A stretch of 64,000 nt of DNA from Epiperipatus broadwayi. Taxonomy: Eukaryota; Onychophora; Udeonychophora; Euonychophora; Peripatidae. Positions 60,216-64,000 of the stretch are shown piece by piece (position 1 is the stretch's first letter; each line of letters begins with the position of its first letter). The notes under the pieces are model-generated. The model searched no databases. It worked only from the letters and a program-made list of their open reading frames with translations, and was not told the origin of the DNA. The position numbers and the translations under genes are program-made. The stretch spans positions 14,114,348 through 14,178,347 of the forward strand of contig JAQFVV010006203.1 of the NCBI GenBank assembly GCA_028023455.1, written 5' to 3'.

Positions 60216-60659
60216 TAATATTGATTAATCTTGATCATGTAATGATCAATCGAGAAGTAGCTGTATGCAAATCAGCAATTATTTTCATTAGGTAAATGAC
60301 ATAAATATTTAACATAGAAACAAATTCAAGTTTAGAAAGGTATAAAATAAAATAGAGTTCAAGAAAAGTTATCTAATAGGTCATGTTTCATGCTGAATAC
60401 AATGTAACAGAAATCAATATTGTTATAGCAAATCCAAAAACTGAAGATGAATAGGATGCACTAACATTAAACCTATCAGTTTATTAATTCAAAGATGTTT
60501 AATTATAGACCTAATTGTAGCCTAATGCATTTGATATTTTTAAAAAAATGAATACTTAACAACACTGGATTCAGAAACGTTCAAAATGTTGATGTAAAGA
60601 GAATAATGTAATAAGGAAGACCCATCCATCATGCATTAGAAAAATTCACAAGCTATGTA

Positions 60660-60822
60660 GAGAGAATTCAATGACAAACAACCCGATCAAGAATTCAATG
60701 ATAAGTCAAATATTGGCAGAAGTATCTCTGAACTCTTGGCAGCTACTGAAATAATTTACCCTGTCCTTAAAGTATTGCCAAGTTCAGATGACAGTGAAAA
60801 TAATTCTCATTGTGAGTTATGA
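60660..60822 (+). pseudogene. Coding-like fragment, unrecognised
   Basis: Between in-frame stops the + strand reads EFNDKQPDQEFNDKSNIGRS, then ISELLAATEIIYPVLKVLP and SSDDSENNSHCEL. There is no ATG, and composition is less AT-driven than nearby. It may be part of a decayed transposon protein. I do not recognise the family. Confidence 0.25.
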
Positions 60823-61404
60823 TTACTCTAGGCATCGACAATCATCACCTCTATGATTGGCAATAATACAACTGCAGGATTGATTCAACAGTTCTAACAG
60901 CTTTCCTTGTATGATATACCATGAGTTACAATAGTTGATCAATTTTAGGATAGGTTACTAGCATGGTGACAGTTCCATGGGACATGGCTTAAAGTTTGTA
61001 ACTTGTGATGTTTAATTGAATAATTTCCAGCATATAATAAATGCAAAAAATTCTAAAAGTAGGATGTATAAGGTAATAAAATCTTCAGTTCTTGTGTATC
61101 TTATGCTATGCAAACATCTCTTGTGATATATTGTAATGCTTAATTCCAACTGTTAAAAATATTTTCCTAATCCGTTCTATGACAAATAATAAATATGCAC
61201 ATAATCAAAAAATGTGACTTAAGCATAATGTTGCAAATGGATAACTTAGGTATATTGAGAACTGTTTATATATATATTTAATTTTAAAAAAAAATTATGT
61301 AATGAAATAGGTAAAAGCAAAAATTGAAAAAGTTGAGAATAGTACTACCATTATCACCCTTAATTACATAGAAAACAAAAAGAAAAACCTTTTTTAAAAA
61401 AGAT

Positions 61405-61480
61405 TAAAGTAAACTGGCTCTGACGAAGATTATGGGATAGTCGAAATGTAGGTGTATATATGTACAATAAAAGGTTTTTT
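61405..61480 (+). repeat. Repeat tail with hammerhead-like hairpin
   Basis: CTGACGA (61419 on), a six-pair hairpin GATTAT/ATAGTC with a GGG loop, then GAAA, then TGTA/TACA, followed by AATAAAAGG. The core and stem II fit a hammerhead, but the U-H cleavage position after stem III is not satisfied as written (AA). It is either a decayed ribozyme or a related hairpin of a retroelement tail. Confidence 0.5.
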
Positions 61481-61499
61481 CTAAAAAGTGTTTGAAGTA

Positions 61500-62500
61500 A
61501 TTGGATTTATATCAATTCTACGACTTTGTTCAAACTTTTCTGTTTGTTATTCTATTTTTTCAAAAAAAAATTTACTTATTCCATCCCTTTTTCTCATCAA
61601 TCATCTTTCTTCTATTCAACCATAGATTATTACAATATCCTTCAAATTTCTTCAATAAATCACTTTTCATTTACTCTCAGGACTTCAAGCATATTTTTTA
61701 TTTCCTCTAGCTTTCTTATTGTCTCAATTCATTATTAATTTTTTTGAACATCTTTATAATTAAGCCAGTATTTATATTTTTGCAGCTTCTTCTCATCATT
61801 TTATTATTAACCAAAAACTTTGGTGTATTTTTTAGTCTCCTTATAATCTGCTGCCTTTTTTACAGTTTTCTATAAATTTTCCTTGAATAATTATCTGGCA
61901 TGTGAATTTACATTGTCATTTATTTTGCTTTTTTCACTTATTTTTTAATCCAAGAAACTTGAAAAAGTCCCTTAATATCATCTTTAAATTTATAATGGCT
62001 CATTTCTTTCTTAGTTTAGAACTAATTACAAACTCTCAAAATTTAACTTTATTTCTGCCACTAATAAATTGTGGAGCAAGTGATGTCATAGGATATGGGC
62101 AAGTATTCTTGATAATTGTTTTAAAATATATTGAGAAAGTCTCAATTGCTTCTATTATCTAAAGTTTTTCATGCACAAATCTATTTCTTGTGATTTTCAA
62201 GTCTTAAATTTATTATTACATATTATTTTCTCTATGAAAATTTTTACCAAATCTTCATCTCTTTCATTTCTTAACTCTAATCCCCTATAATCGTATCCCT
62301 ATTCTCTGACTTATAACAGCATTTCAATTTCTCATTATTATTACACAACTATTTATGGAATCATTTTCAATTTACCCATGCATAATTTCTACTTCATTAT
62401 ATTCACTGGTCGATATGTACTCATCACAATTTATCATTTATAGAGTTTTTATTTACAAAGCTTACCTACTCTTTAATAATTTTTATTAGTCATTCTTTAG
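61500..62500. other. Pyrimidine-rich + strand; possible - strand retroelement remnant
   Basis: Marked C/T bias on the + strand with several short open frames. Read on the - strand, pieces such as DHTLINVNLTLNF and KKARGNKKYA faintly suggest a LINE endonuclease end and linker. The evidence is too weak for a call. Confidence 0.2.
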
Positions 62501-62517
62501 ATTAGAGATTGTCCAAT

Positions 62518-63077
62518 AATGAATAATATTCTGGTAGTTTAATTTTCACTTCATCACTCTCATGCAAGGTAGGGACTGGTTTCTATCCAATTTTAACACC
62601 TTATGGAGGGATGCAATCACAAACATATGATCAAAGACATATGAAAAAGATCTATGATCCCCAATGTCTTAAAAGTGGATAAAAACAAGTTCCTACTTTG
62701 TGTGAGTGGGGTAGTGAAAATTAAACTCCAGGAATATATAATCTGTAGTCTAATGAATGACTAATAAAAATTATCAATATATTTTTATTAAGTGGTTTGT
62801 GTCAAAGTTATGAGAGCAGCATGTTTGATACTTATCAAATAAATTGTAGTAATTTGCTATCTATATATATGTGTGTGTGAGATTATGGTCTGGGCCAACT
62901 GATGAGTGCTGGTTCAGTACGAAATGCTCACCTTGGGGCTCATAGATTTTTTTCATGTCTTTGGTCATATGGTTGTGATTGCATTCCTCCACAAGATGTT
63001 AAAAGCGGATAAAAACCATTCCCTACCTTGCATAAGAGTGATACAGTGAAAATTTAAACTAGAGGAATATTATTCAT
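62518..63077. mobile_element. Family A palindromic element, rearranged
   Basis: Ends TGAATAATATTCTGGTAGTT and, on the right, GAGGAATATTATTCA, with TGCAAGGTAGGGA and TCCCTACCTTGCA inside. The middle contains an additional internal copy of the arm's GGTAGTGAAAATTAAACT end, so the element is partly duplicated. One hammerhead remains, at 62884-62943. Confidence 0.75.
62884..62943 (+). ncRNA. Hammerhead ribozyme, family A, stem III altered
   Basis: CTGATGA (62899-62905), stem II GTGCTG/CAGTAC with a GTT loop and one wobble, GAAA, and stem I CCAA/TTGG are present. The stem III region reads ATGCTCACC instead of ATGCAT-C, so the cleavage site geometry is disturbed. Probably impaired. Confidence 0.5.
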
Positions 63078-63834
63078 CATTAACTATCTTTGTCCTAACA
63101 AATTACATCTACTTCTACACCGAAAACTTCTCACATCATTCATTTTTCATACCACAACAGACCAAGGTTGTTCTATAGAAATCTATATTTAATCATTCTG
63201 TTTAAGTGTAATATTCTTCAACTTTTTGAGTTTATTTATGTCAAGCAAACCAGAACTCAATTCTAAATATTATTTATTAAATCTAAAGAGTTTGGAACTA
63301 AGAAGGCAGAAAGCAGGGAGATATTTAATAAAATTCTAGATGAATTACTAAAAACTGTAGGAGAGAAATTTTCTTGATAACCAGGATTCTTTTACAAAAA
63401 AAAAGCTTAAAGCTAGAAAATGTGAGAATTTTAAAGCCATTACAAATTGTTTAGTTATATTTTCAACCAACTGAAATTTTAAATAAAAGCAAGAAATGGA
63501 ATTGAAGTGATAAATGTTATTATTTAAAGAAAGGGAATTGTTTGTTCTACTAATCTTGATTGATTAGTCTATTATCTGTATAAGATAATCTTACAGAAGA
63601 AATGAGCAATGAAAGAAAAAATTGTTTCTCCTATTTTGCATTATATTTACTTAGATTCATAGCTGTAATAAATAGTCTTGATAAGAATGGAGTTAATATT
63701 AGAGGAGGGAGGGTTTGTTGTGTGATATGACAATATTTGTGAATAGAGACAATAAAATTGTCAGAATATTATGTAAGATGGAAGAGAATAAATACCTGAG
63801 CAGAAGGAGATAAACAGCTTTATTAGTTTTCTCG

Positions 63835-63990
63835 AAGGTTTATGATGATGATGTTTTAGTTGTATTTATACATTGGACTATTTCCATCATTAAATATGAG
63901 TACTGAATGTCTTTAGAAAAAATTAACTTTAAATTATTCAATACTCACATTAGATGATGGAAATAGACCAATATATAAATACAGCTTAAT
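63835..63990. repeat. Short fold-back related to 51290-51890
   Basis: TTGGACTATTTCCATCAT on the left is answered by GATGATGGAAATAGACCAA on the right, with ATGAGTACTGAATG and ATTCAATACTCA inside. It carries the outer arms of the larger element without its tRNA-like centre. Confidence 0.75.
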
Positions 63991-64000
63991 TAGTTATTTT

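Overview
The window is animal genomic DNA, roughly a quarter G+C, with kilobase introns, GT-AG splice sites and dense mobile elements. It most likely comes from an invertebrate. I cannot place the phylum: abundant hammerhead ribozymes, Penelope-like elements, tRNA-derived SINEs and fold-back repeats fit several lineages, such as molluscs, chelicerates and cnidarians.

Two host genes can be supported. On the + strand, seven exons between 1253 and 27222 encode the last 260 residues of a BCR/ABR-family Rho GTPase-activating protein: the end of the C2 domain, then the RhoGAP domain and the stop codon. All splice phases join without a break. The six introns are 5.9 kb, 8.1 kb, 4.0 kb, 88 bp, 0.5 kb and 6.6 kb. 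On the - strand, 59676-59842 is the last coding exon of a SNAP29-like Q-SNARE. The two genes are convergent, about 32 kb apart, and both continue outside the window.

Most of the rest is repeats. Intron 1 holds a 4.07 kb pogo/Tigger-like DNA transposon with TA-flanked TIRs. Other introns hold LINE fragments at 8.65, 20.5 and 22.4-24.9 kb, a hAT-transposase-like fragment at 9.1 kb and several long inverted repeats. The intergenic region holds another decayed LINE (52.5-54.1 kb), three Penelope-like GIY-YIG fragments (45.7-49.9 kb), a 365-bp hAT MITE with an 8-bp target duplication, a tRNA-derived SINE inside a fold-back, and a higher-order tandem repeat (43.66-44.35 kb).

The most striking signal is a set of hammerhead ribozyme motifs in at least three repeat families. 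Each has CTGATGA, a stem II hairpin, GAAA, a tiny self-complementary stem III, a U-H cleavage site and flanks that re-pair as stem I. Two loci have retrozyme-like architecture. One is a pair of 170-bp direct repeats 416 bp apart, each with a ribozyme (21516-22101). The other is three head-to-tail ribozymes spaced 353 and 376 bp (41792-42575). Other copies lie in palindromic elements at 17.2-17.5, 18.5, 28.6, 35.4-35.6, 57.0 and 62.9 kb.
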